From contig NW_023503493.1 in assembly GCF_014529535.1 (NCBI RefSeq), positions 21,422,001 through 21,486,000 on the forward strand: 64,000 nt of DNA, in the 5' to 3' direction. Shown here piece by piece: positions 41,751 to 55,573 of this stretch; position 1 is the first letter of the stretch, and each line of letters begins with the position of its first letter. This DNA is from Bradysia coprophila (Eukaryota > Arthropoda > Insecta > Diptera > Sciaridae). A program made the position numbers and the translations under genes. The notes beneath the pieces are model-generated. The model worked only from the letters and a program-made list of their open reading frames with translations. It did not search any database and was not told the origin of the DNA.

Positions 41751-44700
41751 CTTGTCATATCAGTGACGTCTTTCAGTAAAGACGATAGTTAATCATAGTA
41801 CCGATAGAATAGAGTAGACATAGAATAGTGGAAAGAGAAGTGATGCCGTAATCCCTCTCCAGGCAAAGCAAAGCAGGTCCAGCTCTTCGTATCTTTAGAG
41901 TGTTAAAAAATCAATGTTGTTTCCTCTGAAGGAATTAGCGATCCTTTGAATAAAGTGATCCCTTTAGGACAGCTGGGGCAGCATTATATAAAAATGAGCC
42001 ATTATACATATAAAATAAATGGTTGGCATCGTAAACCGAGTAAAAGTATTAGGATTAGAAACTTACGCTATACACTCAATCTGATTGAATCAACATTTTG
42101 TCAATCAAAATTCAATCTGCTTGCTTAAGCCTGACCTCATTGATTTTCCAGCTGAATTATTCTCCAACCGAGTGAATGAATTATAATTTTCCATTGTTGA
42201 CAACCAACAATTTTCGAACACACAAGTTATAGCTAGACAATGTTAGTGTTTTATAATAATAACATTGAGTGCGTAGGTAGTTTCTAATTACAAAAACCAA
42301 TCATCAGCAATATAATACTTAGCATCCATCCATATATTGAGTATAATTTTAACAAAATAAAAACAAATTATCTAGATACAACAATACATTTTCCAAATGG
42401 AAGTCTCAGCTCAATTACGATGCTAATTATGTAGAAAAAAAAAATGTTTTGGATGTTGAAAATGATCTGTTACCTTTAGCATATTAATCTGTCCATTCAA
42501 TTTATAATATGAATTATCGAGGTCACCATACACAAAATTCCTAAGCATAAATCAATAATTTAACTTGTAGAACCACAATGTAATAACGGAGCAATAAAAA
42601 TTCTGCGCGTGATATGATTACATTATTATTCGACATCATATGGATCCCGCAGCATATACACAACATAATTCTTCGCTTTTTTATGTCCAACGTATGGCGT
42701 AAACGGAACAGTATTACATTATTCGGACGGAAATAGTTGCCTCCATTTCTCGCAATGATGGAGTTCAAATGTTTACAGCAGCACATCATAAATTCGTCGT
42801 TCAGTTGGTTGGTACGATATTGTTTAATTTCGTGATGGGTCCGAAATTTTTGGCACAGTCTCGTCTTCTCTGGCTCATGTTTTATACTTTTTTTATAATG
42901 TAAACGAAAATAAACATAACAACTGAATGAATGACGACGACGATATCAAATGACATCATTTTTTTTCCTGTGTTCGTCGCTTGTCGTTTGTTGATAAACA
43001 AAGAATTTTTAATTTTCATTCACTTGATTCATCATATCAAAGTCTTCGTTATTTTTCTTTCAATTTTTGTGTACGACAACGTCTATAAATGTAAATAGTA
43101 ATGAAAACATCTGTACGATTATCACACACCTAAATGATGTCGAAGCGTTGAAACAATTTTTAATGAGAATGCATCCTAATTATTATATCTATATCGTCTT
43201 TCTAACGCACACATTTAAAATGTTGATAATGAAAAATGCGCTTGTTAATAATATAGCCGCTGGATGAAATTTTTTACTGCAACTCATCGTTTATGTGTCT
43301 GAAGTATTGTAACGTTTCATACCATATACGGGAGAATGAGTATCCGGTAATTCGTTTATTACAACATAGGCTATACCATTTAAAAGAGATATACCTAGTC
43401 TCTTCGTTTGCATAAATGCACACACCAAACAAAAGTGAATGAATTTTTTAAACAAATAACAAGAATATGATATTATCTGGAGGCAAACATACGATGCCAT
43501 AAAAGGGCAGGTTTTCTTTCACCTTCTATACTCTTTAGAGCGTTCTGACACAAAGATAATTTTTATTTTGAGAATGTTTTGTATGTTCTTTTGTTTCAGT
43601 CTCTTCTATTTGATTTTAGCTGGCAGGATTATTTTAAAGCTCGAGATCATTATGTCCTTTTGGTGTAAGAATAGTCTTCAGACTATGACACTCCAACCCT
43701 TGTTTGGTTTGATAATGAATTTAATTCTTTATTCCTTCTCATCTTTATAATCCATGAAACATATTTTTTTCAACACATGAATCTACGTTGATATTACACT
43801 ATGCACACAATCGCTAGGTGTTTTCTCTGGTAAAATAACATACAAACTTCGAGAACTAAATTTACAGGACCATTATGGTAACGAGAGATGACTCGGAAGC
43901 CAGAAGTTGTAGAAAATTACATAGCTAATTATCGGCACATCCTTCTAACATAGTTTGCCAATTTATTATTATTAATGAAAAACAGAAACTTTTCTTCGTA
44001 GCTTACATTAACGATGATTAATTAATGTGCTTCGCCATTTTCTGTATAGCTTTTAAACACTCTACTACCTATAATCTACTCTAATTCTTTACAATATGTA
44101 ATCTACTTAAATGACTACATTCATTTACCATCTAACATAAATACTGATTAAATGTGGATTAAAGATGTGTTATTCGTTCAAGTTCCTAATTCCACAATCA
44201 TTACGTCAACCACTCTTGCAATAAACGATTATAGTTGGTTTAAATAATATTACGTGAAGAAAACGAAAATAAGTTTTTATATACCTATGAAGTTCTAATG
44301 TGCCATAAATTTCTTAGCTTTGCGTTAGTCTACAGCTTTGAACAGAACTTGCTTATTTATATAATAGATGTCGGTAGCGAAGATGGTGAAATTATCGTGC
44401 ATAACATTTCTTGTACGTCTTATTCAACTTGCTTGAGTGCTTAAATTACCTTTTCAAATTTTATTGAACAACCGAATCTGTTGAACAAAAAGGCTTTTGT
44501 TATTTTGTATGTATGTTGGATATTGTGAAGAGGTCAGATTGCAGTCAACTTTCTATTGTTTTGTTGTTTGTCTGATTTATTTTAAATTTTAGTCTATTTG
44601 AAGCGAAAGAAGTAAATCTGCTCCTTTTTGCAAATTGTGTACTAACAAGAGGATCTGAACCCGTAACTAATTACAACTTCTTGGATGACCGCATCTTATC

Positions 44701-45639
44701 AATATTTACTGCTACTTCTATCACTGCTAATTATCGGTTCAATGAGAATGAGAAAATCTGTTACTTCTCATATTTAAATTGTTTTCATGTATTTGGTGCA
44801 AAATCTTCTACTTCAATTGTTTTAACATTAGTTTTGCGATATGAACCACTTGAGTTCAACCTGAGTTCATCGTCGTTGTTGTGGATGATAACAGATGACT
44901 AGCCAGACTATTCGGTGGTTTTGAAAATGTATAGTTGTGTAGAGTGAGTCAATAATACAAAAATATCGTTAATGATTGAATTAAGGTGGACAGATTTCCT
45001 TTCGAAATGAAATTCAGTTCGTTGTGAATTAAGTTGGCATGATTTGAATTGAAACAAACAAAATAATTTACGGGGTAATTTAACACCCGCACAGGCCTGA
45101 ATTTCACAGAGGATGCGTTTTGTGTTTAACTTTATTTTGTTGTGCATCTACACCACACGTGGTTTCAAGGTTTTTTACCGTTATATTCGTTTAAGATTTA
45201 GTAAATAACTAGTCGGCAGGAGGCTTTCTGAACCATCAATCGAAGAAGTCGGTTAAACCAAGATCTTACCCACTGGCCAAAATGGTGTGTTTTCCTCTAT
45301 TTTATATGATATTTACTTGCCAATTCCTCGGGTATGTAATCAATAACCCTAGTAAGTAACCCCTCGGATTAAACAGTCCATCGAAAGTATTAAAGCCTTT
45401 TTTGAATCATGTGAATACAGTGACATAGTCGTTGAAGATAACCTCATTGACATTAAATTTGAGCGCAGTTTGTGTACAGGAAAGGGCAATCAAATTTTAG
45501 TCTAAATTTGCTTCAGCTGATTTTCAGTCGTTTCAGTCATACAAACAAACTGGTAACAAGCGTTTATATACAGATTTACTAGTACACGAATGAGCGTGGG
45601 AGTGGTAGAACCGTATTTAAACATGCATAGTCAGTTCAT

Positions 45640-46378
45640 GTAAATGGAATGAGAAGCGTGTAAAGTTGGACTCGTGGTAAACGAAGAGAAAACCCAGTAT
45701 CTGGCATTAGAGCGCAGTCAAGGATCTCGTGTGGGGCAAAACGTGACCATGGATACGTACAATTTTGAAGTCGTGCAGTCATTCTAGTATTTAGGTTCGA
45801 CATTAAGCGTAACCAGTGATATAGAGGAGGATATCAAAATATTAAGCAAGGAAGCAGAAGCTTCTATGCACTGAAACACCTGTTCAAAAGCTCACTTGTA
45901 TCTCGTGCAACAAAACTCAGACTTTATAAAACTGTAGTTCGACCCATCGTCATGTATGGTTGTAAGACGTGGTCCATGACATCCAAACAAGAGCAGATGC
46001 TGAACTGCTTTGAAAGAAGAATCTTAAGATCGATATGTGGACCAGTAAATGAAGCAGATGGTTGGAGAAGACGAACGAATATGAAATTGTCCGAAATTTT
46101 TGGGAGGAATTTCATCACAGCTCCAGTAAAATCAGCGAGGCTACGATTGCGGGGCATGTGGCTAGGATGAATGATGACTGAACTCCCAAGAAAGCCCTCG
46201 ACAGGAAATTTGAAGGACGTAGACCGAGAGGGCGACCACGGAAGAGATGGATAGACTGTGTGGTCGAAGATACTAGATCATTGGGGGTCTGGCCAAGGAC
46301 AGGAACGAGTGGAGGAAGTTAGTAGAGTCAGCTAAAACCCGCTTGGGTTGACAAAGGCTGCTAAGTAAGTAAATATAG
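45640..46378 (+). pseudogene. 3' end of a non-LTR retrotransposon (RTE-like), degenerate
   Basis: In pieces across frames one reads GLVVNEEKTQYLAL, then YLGSTLSVTSDIEEDIK, LFKSSLVSRATKLRLYKTVV, RPIVMYGCKTWSM and CFERRILRSICGP. This order is typical of the thumb and tail of insect endonuclease-reverse transcriptases. In-frame stops (for example after QSF at about 45787) and shifts break it. It ends with CTAAGTAAGTAA, a simple-repeat tail like those of RTE-type elements. 5'-truncated and inactive. Confidence 0.75.
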
Positions 46379-49300
46379 TCAGTTTTGGTTTACATAAGTG
46401 TATCAACTGAAACCAATTTTGGCTGATCCTTGATTCTCCTTTCCTGTACCAAGTAACAGCAAGGAAACTTTTAAGTTTGGTTATTGTTCCTTTAAATCTG
46501 AGGTAAAATGTAACGAAAGAAAAAGAAGATTAATGTGAAGTCATTAAAATATCACAGCAGAAGCAAACTACTATCCCATTATGTCTTACAACCTGCATTT
46601 CACAATTAAGTTCACAAAAGATGTATGCTCTACTTCACATACAAGGCTAATTTGTGTAGCTTCATTTATTTCTGAAATTCGTATCGTCAACTCCAAAATA
46701 AATTGACTCATGCTATTGAAATTTTCAAGTTTAAATATTTGCAGCTGATTACTATTATTGAACAAAAAATAATCAAGTTTTCTGTTCAAGGCAACGAACT
46801 GTCCTTATTTACACATAAATTCTAAATTGAGTCGGTTCACACGTCTGCTTCGTTTATCTGGTTAAAATAATGCATATGTTCCGAATGAATTACTCATAAA
46901 CTCAATATTATTATTTGTGCTAAACATTTTGATGACATAACCGACAAACCTAATCGAAAAAATTACTAATAAGGGATTATCTCACATTGATTTAAAGACT
47001 TTAAAGGTCTTAACTGGCATTCTCTCGATATTTATTTATGTATACAACATGCATAATATAAAATGTGTCCATACAGTATATGTATACACTACACCATAAT
47101 AATAATACGTTTTGTGTTAGTACCTCATCAATAGAACCATAACTACATCACAACGAATATGCTACAATTTCAGTATTTCTAATAGAAAAATGTTCATGCA
47201 TGACTGGATTGAAAAACAATTTAATTTTATTTCTTCAATTTTTTTTTCGGGACATGTTTTCCCAATATCAATACACCTAATAAAAGGAAGAATTTGACAA
47301 TTTATGCCGAAGGATGTGTAATAATTTAAATCTGTTTATATTTATCGAGACATTTACGATCGGTTTTTTTTTCTTGGTGAATGAAAATATTTTGGATTAT
47401 AGACTTCTGGAGAGTTAATTTACGGTTCGAACGTCTTAGTGAAGTATCTTAATTGGATGCGTGTACACTAAGGCCACAGAATGTGCGTCATAGGATGGTT
47501 GATTGGCTATGTATTTGTGACCACACCCTGTTAGAACTTAGGTGGAAGAGAAATTTTGAGAATTAGTCCTACTTATACTATTCTTCCTTATTTTTAAGGA
47601 AATTTACCTATTTTTCAAAAATAACTGACATCCCTTGAATGTCGTTTTGGTAACCATTGCCATTGGAATGCAATTATATTGAAACCCATGCTAACAGTCA
47701 TGTCTTGTACGGAAGTTCAAAACCAGAAGGTCAGATTTGGTAATGTCTGAGCAAGGCATTGAAATCGATGCTAAACATAGTGACTAAAAGCGCTTAGGTA
47801 CTGCGGTCTATCTTCATTCTATGTACATGGAAAATGGATTCAGACTCGAGCTAAATTCACTAGATCATCAATTGAAATGTATTGATAGAACGCTGTAAAT
47901 GTGTGAAGCGCTTGATTTGGTCTAACACTACAAAGTCATCGTAATATTTAAATTATACAATTCAAAGACAACCTACACACAGTGCATTTCTACGTTAACG
48001 TCATCTACGCGCACACAACACGTATGAATGAAGTAAACACATTGTTAAGAATGTGTTTTGATTGTTTATCATACAATAAGTGTGTGTTAGCAGATCCAGC
48101 AGGTGATATTCAGCTGGTGCTCATTCTGCATATGAAAAATATTTACAGGCTGTAGATAGTTTTCAAGATTTTTGTTTATTTGCGATACTTTAATCTAAAT
48201 GAAACTCTCAACCTTTCAGAACCGGCAAGTGTATCACGGTAGAATAATTAAATTTGTTACTTATCTTATCTTATCTCAACGTATCGCCTTGTGTACGATA
48301 AATCTTGTACTTCATTTATTTTTAGAAAAATTTTCCTATCGAAAAACAAACCGTTTCGGAAAGGTTCAATCTATCAAACAAAAGTGAAAATTTTTTAAAT
48401 ACGTAAAAATGAAAGACTTATACATTGTACGGGTCTAAAATGCAAAATACAAGATTGGAATGCGGAAGGAAATACCCAAATCTGTATATTTCTCTATTCA
48501 GAGGAAAGATAATAAATTGCAAATAGTTGATAAGGAGTGAAAACATGTCACAGCATGAACGTTCTAAAACCCTTTTCGCTCAATGTCGCGAGAAAAAAGA
48601 AATGTAACAAATCAGTTGAGTGTATTCAAAATGTTGTCACATTCGGTAAAATATTATATTTTAATCCTAAGATAACAATTACTTTAAATGGTTACAAGAG
48701 CACTCCGTACTGAGATCACAGATTTATGGCTTACGGTAAGGGTTAAATCAATATGCAAATTAGACTTAAATGGCTTTGGCAAGTCGCATATTTAGGAGTT
48801 CAGCTGTCTTATAATTCTGAATGATTTTGATTTATATTTTCTGTTTAACATACAAAATACATAACAAATTTCTTACATGAGAACATATAAACTACTCGGA
48901 TGCGATTGGATGATATTAATAATTCGACAAAGAAAACACTTTTGTATATGGATGCACAATGCAACCAATCAGAAATGAATATATCAAAATGTTATTTCTT
49001 GTGTCATAAGTGGATGGGTTGTTTTGATGTGAAACGGTCAAAGTGTACACGAGAGAGAACAAATATCGCAAAAATGTTCCTTAGAAACAGATTTGTAGCG
49101 ATTTTTTTTGCTGCTGTAAGGGAAACATTTTGTTATTTATTAATTTTCAAACTTGTTTCGTTTTTCTTTCATTTCAATTTTTTTTCCTGCAAAGTACCCG
49201 AAGATATTTGCTTTTTGTATAAGCGCATAGTATAAAATACGACGACGAACATTTTATTGTTTATGTTCTGGTTTTTGTCAAGGATGCAATTTTGCTGTCC

Positions 49301-50370
49301 TAACAAATTAACGACAATTTTGTTTGCGTGTTTTTTATTCCGAATCAATTGTGCACAAACAATCAACTTTAATTTCTTTGCAAATTTTATTTTGACAAAA
49401 AATAACCGGAGGCAATTTTTCGAAATACATTTTTTTTAAATGGAATTATACATGCATGATGATGTCTGATGCTGGATCCTGTAGCTACGTACAGATAGGA
49501 GTATGGTGGTAGAATAATTGTATTTAAAATAAAAACGAAATGATTCCGGTAATATGTTACGAAATATTCAACGGAATTGAGTTGAATTTAAATGCAATTC
49601 GAAATGTAAATAAATACAGATTTTCAACCAAACAGGACAATAATTTTATCCGTACATACAAGCTGTGTTATTTAGTGAAGTCATAATTACTACTAAATTA
49701 AGCCTAACTCTAATTTATAATTAGCAACAAAATGACCTCTAGAGGACATTGGGTTTCATTTTTTAACACTTGAGAAATTGACAATATTCAAAAAATATGT
49801 CTATTTGGTACGAGATCCAACTGAGTTTTGAAAATAGATTCCAGGTCACCACATAAACGCTTGACTCCACTTATACGTGATCGATCTGGAGAAAATGAGT
49901 GGAAAGAAAATCTTTACTTACGCAAAAGTGTTCCGAAAACTTTAGTCAAGTCAAGCACTCAAATTTTAGCACTCCTTTTAAGATTAGGAGTGGTTTCTAT
50001 TGGTCCAAACAATTACTTCAATTTTTTTATCCAACCGCATTGTGAATTAATTCCCTTGACTGTAAGTCATGGTCTTATGCCGGAAAATACCCTAAAATGT
50101 TTGTCCCAGAGGCTGTATGATATGTTATGAAAAATGGAATTGTTTGTCCCAATATTTTGCTGGTAAACACGTTAGTTTCAGCAATTATCAACCATATACT
50201 AATTTTATTTGTTTTAATCGACGCAGAATTGAATTCCTGAGGTTAAGTTAGAAGATGGGCTAATGATCTGGCAGTTATTCCAGAAAAACAGTATTTTCCA
50301 CTGTTGGAAATTCAATCAATCGAAAAAGATTACTTTGATGGAATTTGATTTTGTCGTTAGTTATATCCAT

Positions 50371-50540
50371 CTATCACACATGATAGTCAGCTATCACGGT
50401 GATAGTTGGCTTTAGTCAGGGATAGTCAGGTGAAAGTCAGATATCACGGTGATAGTTGGCTTAAGTCAGGAATAGTCACGTGAAAGTCAGCTATCACACA
50501 TGATAGTTTTCTATAACGGTGATAGTCAGCTATCACGGGC
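50371..50540. repeat. 50-bp tandem repeat containing TATCACGGTGATAG palindromes
   Basis: TATCACGGTGATAG occurs at 50392 and 50442, with variants TATCACACATGATAG at about 50372 and 50492 and another palindromic variant at about 50512. Between them is TTGGCTT(T/A)AGTCAGG(G/A)ATAGTC. The period is exactly 50 bp for the central units. Confidence 0.85.
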
Positions 50541-50659
50541 AAAAGTAGCAGATTTCACGCCATGACATAAAATATTTAAAAAATGTTATGAAAAACCATT
50601 TTCTGAATCGATATTCAAATGTATGGAATGACACTAAAAAACAACCAAACAGAAAACTT

Positions 50660-50990
50660 TAAAACTTCCACGAGTGTGAAGTTTGCGGCCAGAGCGAAGC
50701 GAGGGCCGTAATTCGCACGAGTCGTGCTATCTTATTCATGATTAAAGGTTTTGTGAATGTAGTAAGTAACAGGGGGCTTCCTTTTTGTACATAAGTGTAA
50801 GGGAAGAACGTCTACTATTTTATATTGTACCAAAGTGAAAGAGTCCTTTAATCGTTCCACATTCGCATGTTTTACTTTTGATTAGCGTTAGAAATACGAC
50901 TATGAAACTGAATAATAGACAACTTCCACGAGTGGGAAGTTTGCGGGCAGAGCGGAGCAAGGGCCGTAATTTACACGAGTCCTTGTCTAT
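50660..50990. repeat. Duplicated ~75-bp segment with GC-rich core
   Basis: ACTTCCACGAGTGTGAAGTTTGCGGCCAGAG... at about 50665 and ACTTCCACGAGTGGGAAGTTTGCGGGCAGAG... at about 50920 match through GGGCCGTAATT(C/T)(G/A)CACGAGTC. The core GC(G/C)AGAGCG(A/G)AGC is shared with about 14380 and, inverted, about 2130. Confidence 0.75.
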
Positions 50991-53900
50991 TTATGATTTA
51001 TTGTTGATTAAAAATGTGGCCGCAAATTTACAAGAAAATAGAGAACAGAAAAAATACTTTTCCAAAGAATTTGTACTCAAGCAAAGGTTTTTATATCAGT
51101 TATTTGTGATGTTTCGGAACGACGGAAAATCAAATGAAATTGATTAAAAATATATTGAAAAAATGGTCAGTCAAGGGACCGGACCCGCCCAAAAGGTGGG
51201 ACCTAGTTTTATATTAATCGATGCTAAGCCACCAGCAAAATGTAATTTTATTCAATCAACATAAGTCACTCTTAATATTACAATTTTTTTACAATTCTGA
51301 CGCACGTTGCAATTTCCAAATTCGGTCAAGCGTGCAACCATATAACCAACTTGCGTGTTTCAATTGATTAACCGGCGAAATATGAACCTTGTTAGCGGTA
51401 TTTGATCCGCGGGGCTAAGTCATCATAAACCAACCCTTAAATTGTTATTTTATTGGATTAGACAACAGACCCAATTGTATTTAAACAACAAAAAATGAAC
51501 CGTTCACCATAAACATATTTTTTTATCGTGTAGCTGATACACATGCATCGAGTACCGTTTTTGACGAGTATGAGAACAATGTGAAAACATAACTTTTCCG
51601 AACGATATAAGCAACACGTTTTTTTTTACTGTTTGCCTGGAACTACAAATCCAAAATAATTTGAAACAATTAGAAAGATCTTATGGATGTTTATGTTGAT
51701 CTAATGTTGTTGTTTTTTTCGCGTGTATGACTTTATAAATGTCTACCCTTTTTCGATGTTCATAAAAACCCACAGGAAAATCGCTGCTATGTTTTGAAAT
51801 GTGACAAGAAAGGATATGTGTCGAAGATCCCTTTAATCATAACAGAATATCTTTTTTTTCCTTCTTCATATCATCTACATATCAAAGAAGGTCTAAATGA
51901 TGAGGTTGGATGCCTTAGTTAAACATTATGTTGCTAATTATTTTTGACATAAAACGAAAGGACAATCACAGAAGGGTTGAGAGTTTTGAGTATATTTTTG
52001 GTAACCTTTTCAATTTCTGTTTAGTCATAGAGGATACTCTTGTAGGTTTTGTTATTATTATGCTGATTGTTGATAGATTGTTTAAAAAGGGCTTATGCAT
52101 TTTTCATTCCAGGTATGCAATATATGCAATCGTAAATGCGTTTTAAATTGTTTTTAATTTCCGACTTAAATCAATTTATCATTTTGCTGTATACAGCGGC
52201 GGCTAAGGGAAATTCGTAATAGTATTCTCAACTAATTTGTCTGGAAGATTCTTTATATAACAGATCGCAATCGTTGCACTATGTTTGCTTCCTGATGTTC
52301 TTGCTTCAATTACTTGCACATGCCAAAATGTGCTGTTCAATATTTTCCAATTACAATTTCAAGGTAATACATTTTCGTGTTCCTTGCCGCATTCAATCCC
52401 ACAGTGCACAACCAGAAGAGGAACTGTTTTTTTTTTCTGAAAGTGAAATGTGTAACAACGTAAAACCGAAAAATCAAATAATTTTTAGGGTACTTTACGT
52501 GTACTTACTATTACGTTCAATTCAATTCAATTTCTTGTTTATACATGGCTTCAAAAAAAAATCAAAAAAAAAATCGGAACAATAGACAACGAAAAGATCC
52601 CTTATGTGTAATTTAAACTAGGCCCGAATCATGTCACTTTTCTCTACCTGGAAAATGTTACTTTGACAGGATTCGCTGGTTCGGTTTCAGTGTTTTTTTT
52701 ATTTTATTCTTCGTTCATTTCTCAAATTATATTTTTCATTCATTTTATGTAAAGTAAAAATAACATCAGCTACATACATAGTTCTTACAACAGTTACGAT
52801 GACGCTTCCAGATCGAATGATTAAATGAAAATTGTTTTCCGATATGTTGCGTTGCGTGTACATAAGGGTTTTGAAACGAACTTGAATCCAGTTCGAGTAT
52901 GATGAATTATGTAAACGTATTCCGAAAAAGTCAAAGTCATGTCTTTTAAATAATTACGTTGATGAATTCCTTTTCAGTGAAAAAATGAAATGATGTTGAA
53001 GAACCTTCATAAAGTTTAAATATTTAATTGTATAAGGATATTGAACTGAACAATCTCCTCATCTAACATAATATTGTTACCACCGCTTTCTTTACATTTA
53101 TTTATCGATAGATTTCCTTTTGAACACAGAAAGAAGAAAAAAAAACCTTTCAAACCAGAAAACATATCAATCAAATTGATTGCAACTGAATTCGCTGTAA
53201 TTACCCTTCTACATGGCAGGCATTATGACAATAAATATAGTTTCAAGTTTCAATCGTTATTTTGCGGTACGATTCGCATAAAAATCGATCATCATACTCA
53301 TCTTGCAGATGATGCTCGATGAGCAGGAAGATGCGAACAATACACGAGTATGAGATACGTTGATGATTGATTGATATACGTTTTCTGAAATGGAGCAACG
53401 AAAATTGTCTTCGAAAAACCAGAGCAAAATCAGCGAACAAAAACAAACATTTTTTTCTTAGGATTTTTTTGTCATCTTCTTTGATGTTGGTTGAAACAGG
53501 GTGAGTTGCTTAAAAAAATAATTGAAATTGTACGTACGACGATATCATGATAAAATAAAAAGTTTTCGTTCTCTTATTGAATGATTATAGTTTCTCGGCG
53601 TTGCTTATAAGTTTTTATTGGTCAATTTAAGAATTTAAGGTGACTAAAATGGTCAATACGTCAATTGCAACGTTTATTTAAATAGATTGTATAACCGAAG
53701 TAACGAAAAATAATTGACTCTAGAACTGTCAAATTTTTCATTTTAGATTTTGCTAGCAAATCAAAATCATCAGATACACGTTGACCGTTATGTCTCTTTG
53801 ATAAACTATAAACGTGTGGATTCTAGAGAGTCGCTCTAACAAATTCTTTATTCTGGGAAAAACTAATTTTTAATTTAACAATTTGTATAAATAACAGCCT

Positions 53901-55447
53901 CGTCAGATCTCTATTCTCTTCATTCGTCCAGTTGTAAACTTATTCGAACAAATGAACCACCCTTTATAAGTACATCGTAATTCAGATCAGCTCATCGTGC
54001 CACACCGTATTATGGCATTATATAGGTACCAATGTGTACGTAGTTACATACTTTCGTTTGGGAAAGCTATAAAGGTATGGTTGTGATTTATTTACCTAAT
54101 CTATCAATCCATTCAATGATTTTCGCAAATCTGAGGTAAATAAAATTATAAAAAAAATAAATCCCCTAAAAATGTGTAACGTTTACGCAAAAGTTCTGTT
54201 AAATCTACTTATAACTGTGCACCTCTTAATGCATTTGCTCTGGTTTTGTTCAAATATTGTTCTCAAAACCAAATATTTGTAGAAATGTTTTTTTTTCTTA
54301 TATTTTACGTTGAATAGGGAAAATAAATCAGGAATCAATATTCGTTTGCCCTTCATTAGTTATTCAGTTTACTTTAGATATACGGCAACGGTTTTCAAGT
54401 TTTCCACATTTTTTAGTGACAAAAAGTAAATGGAAAAATTTCCTGAGCTGGAATTTCAAACATGGTTGTCATTGAAACATTTTAACTTATTAAAAAGTTT
54501 GAATTTTAATTATTCAACGAATGGAGCTCGGAAAACAAATGGAATATCATAATCTAGTTCACAGTATCACCTTCGGAGGATTACGCCATTTGAATAATTT
54601 AATCCTTATTTCATCTATTCATTCGGGTTCAACCTCATTCATGACTGCGGTGCATTATATAAAACTCCCTGAACAATGCAAATATGCAACTGAAATGCAA
54701 CAGAAATGTATAATATTTTCATTATTCAGATGTTAAAAACATCACCATTATTATGATAAAATAAAATGTAAAAAAAAATCTAAAAGAAAATCGCAGCAGG
54801 ACATCTCCATATAAATTTCTATTTTTGTATCATAAATATATATGTGCGGTACAATGTTCCGTCTTCTAAACAAGCAAAATATTATATTGTACAAGTTTTA
54901 TGGGCACGGTGGTATATATTATACATTGCATTGCGCTCTGTGCATTGATAGAAATGAATATAAGCTTCCGCATGATAGCAGGGAAAACTTACAGTTCAAA
55001 CTTGGTATTAGTGTCAAAACAGATACTCAGAACAGTATTATGCGTGACAGATAATGATGATTTATTGCTGCTTAATTTATGATATGGGTAATTATATGAA
55101 TAAAGTAAGATGTATTGTGCAAATCATTGAAGAAAAAAAGTTATTAAAAAATTTCTTTTCGGGTCGATGGTTCGGTCGATGGATGGATATATGGGTGTGT
55201 AATTAGAGGTTCGTTCTATATCATTTTTTAGAGTAATGATACGCTGAACGTTTTGGCTGCCGTAAAAAGAACAATGAATCTTTTATAGTTCTAATTTCAT
55301 TAGAATATAACTGACAAAAAATCAGTTTTTCTCAGTTTATTTCTGATTATAAGAAAATGTTAAATTGTTGTCTTAGGCATAAAAAAATTATCAACTTTAA
55401 TCACACGGAAAGAATTGTTTATCTAATGATCCGGTTGATACAGTCAA

Positions 55448-55573
55448 AGGCAGTGAAATTTCAGCATGAGTGTAGCAGCGGCAACCGTTTAAACAAGTTT
55501 AAACAGTTTTGATTGTATGTGTGGATCAGATGAAAATCAGTTGAAGCAAATTCATGCTGAAATTTCACTGCCT
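55448..55573. repeat. Hairpin with 22-bp perfect arms
   Basis: AGGCAGTGAAATTTCAGCATGA (55448-55469) is exactly inverted at 55552-55573. The loop contains CCGTTTAAACAAGTTTAAAC. A MITE-like insertion without coding capacity. Confidence 0.75.

Noticed and set aside
47425..47435. GGTTCGAA B-box-like motif suggesting a tRNA
   Set aside because: No A box or cloverleaf could be built around it; no other tRNA signal was found in the window.
49828..50130. 100-aa open frame
   Set aside because: No ATG at the start, no recognisable domain, no promoter or splice evidence.
50371..50540. CRISPR-like array
   Set aside because: Units are a head-to-tail 50-bp minisatellite with no unique spacers and no cas genes; the context is eukaryotic.
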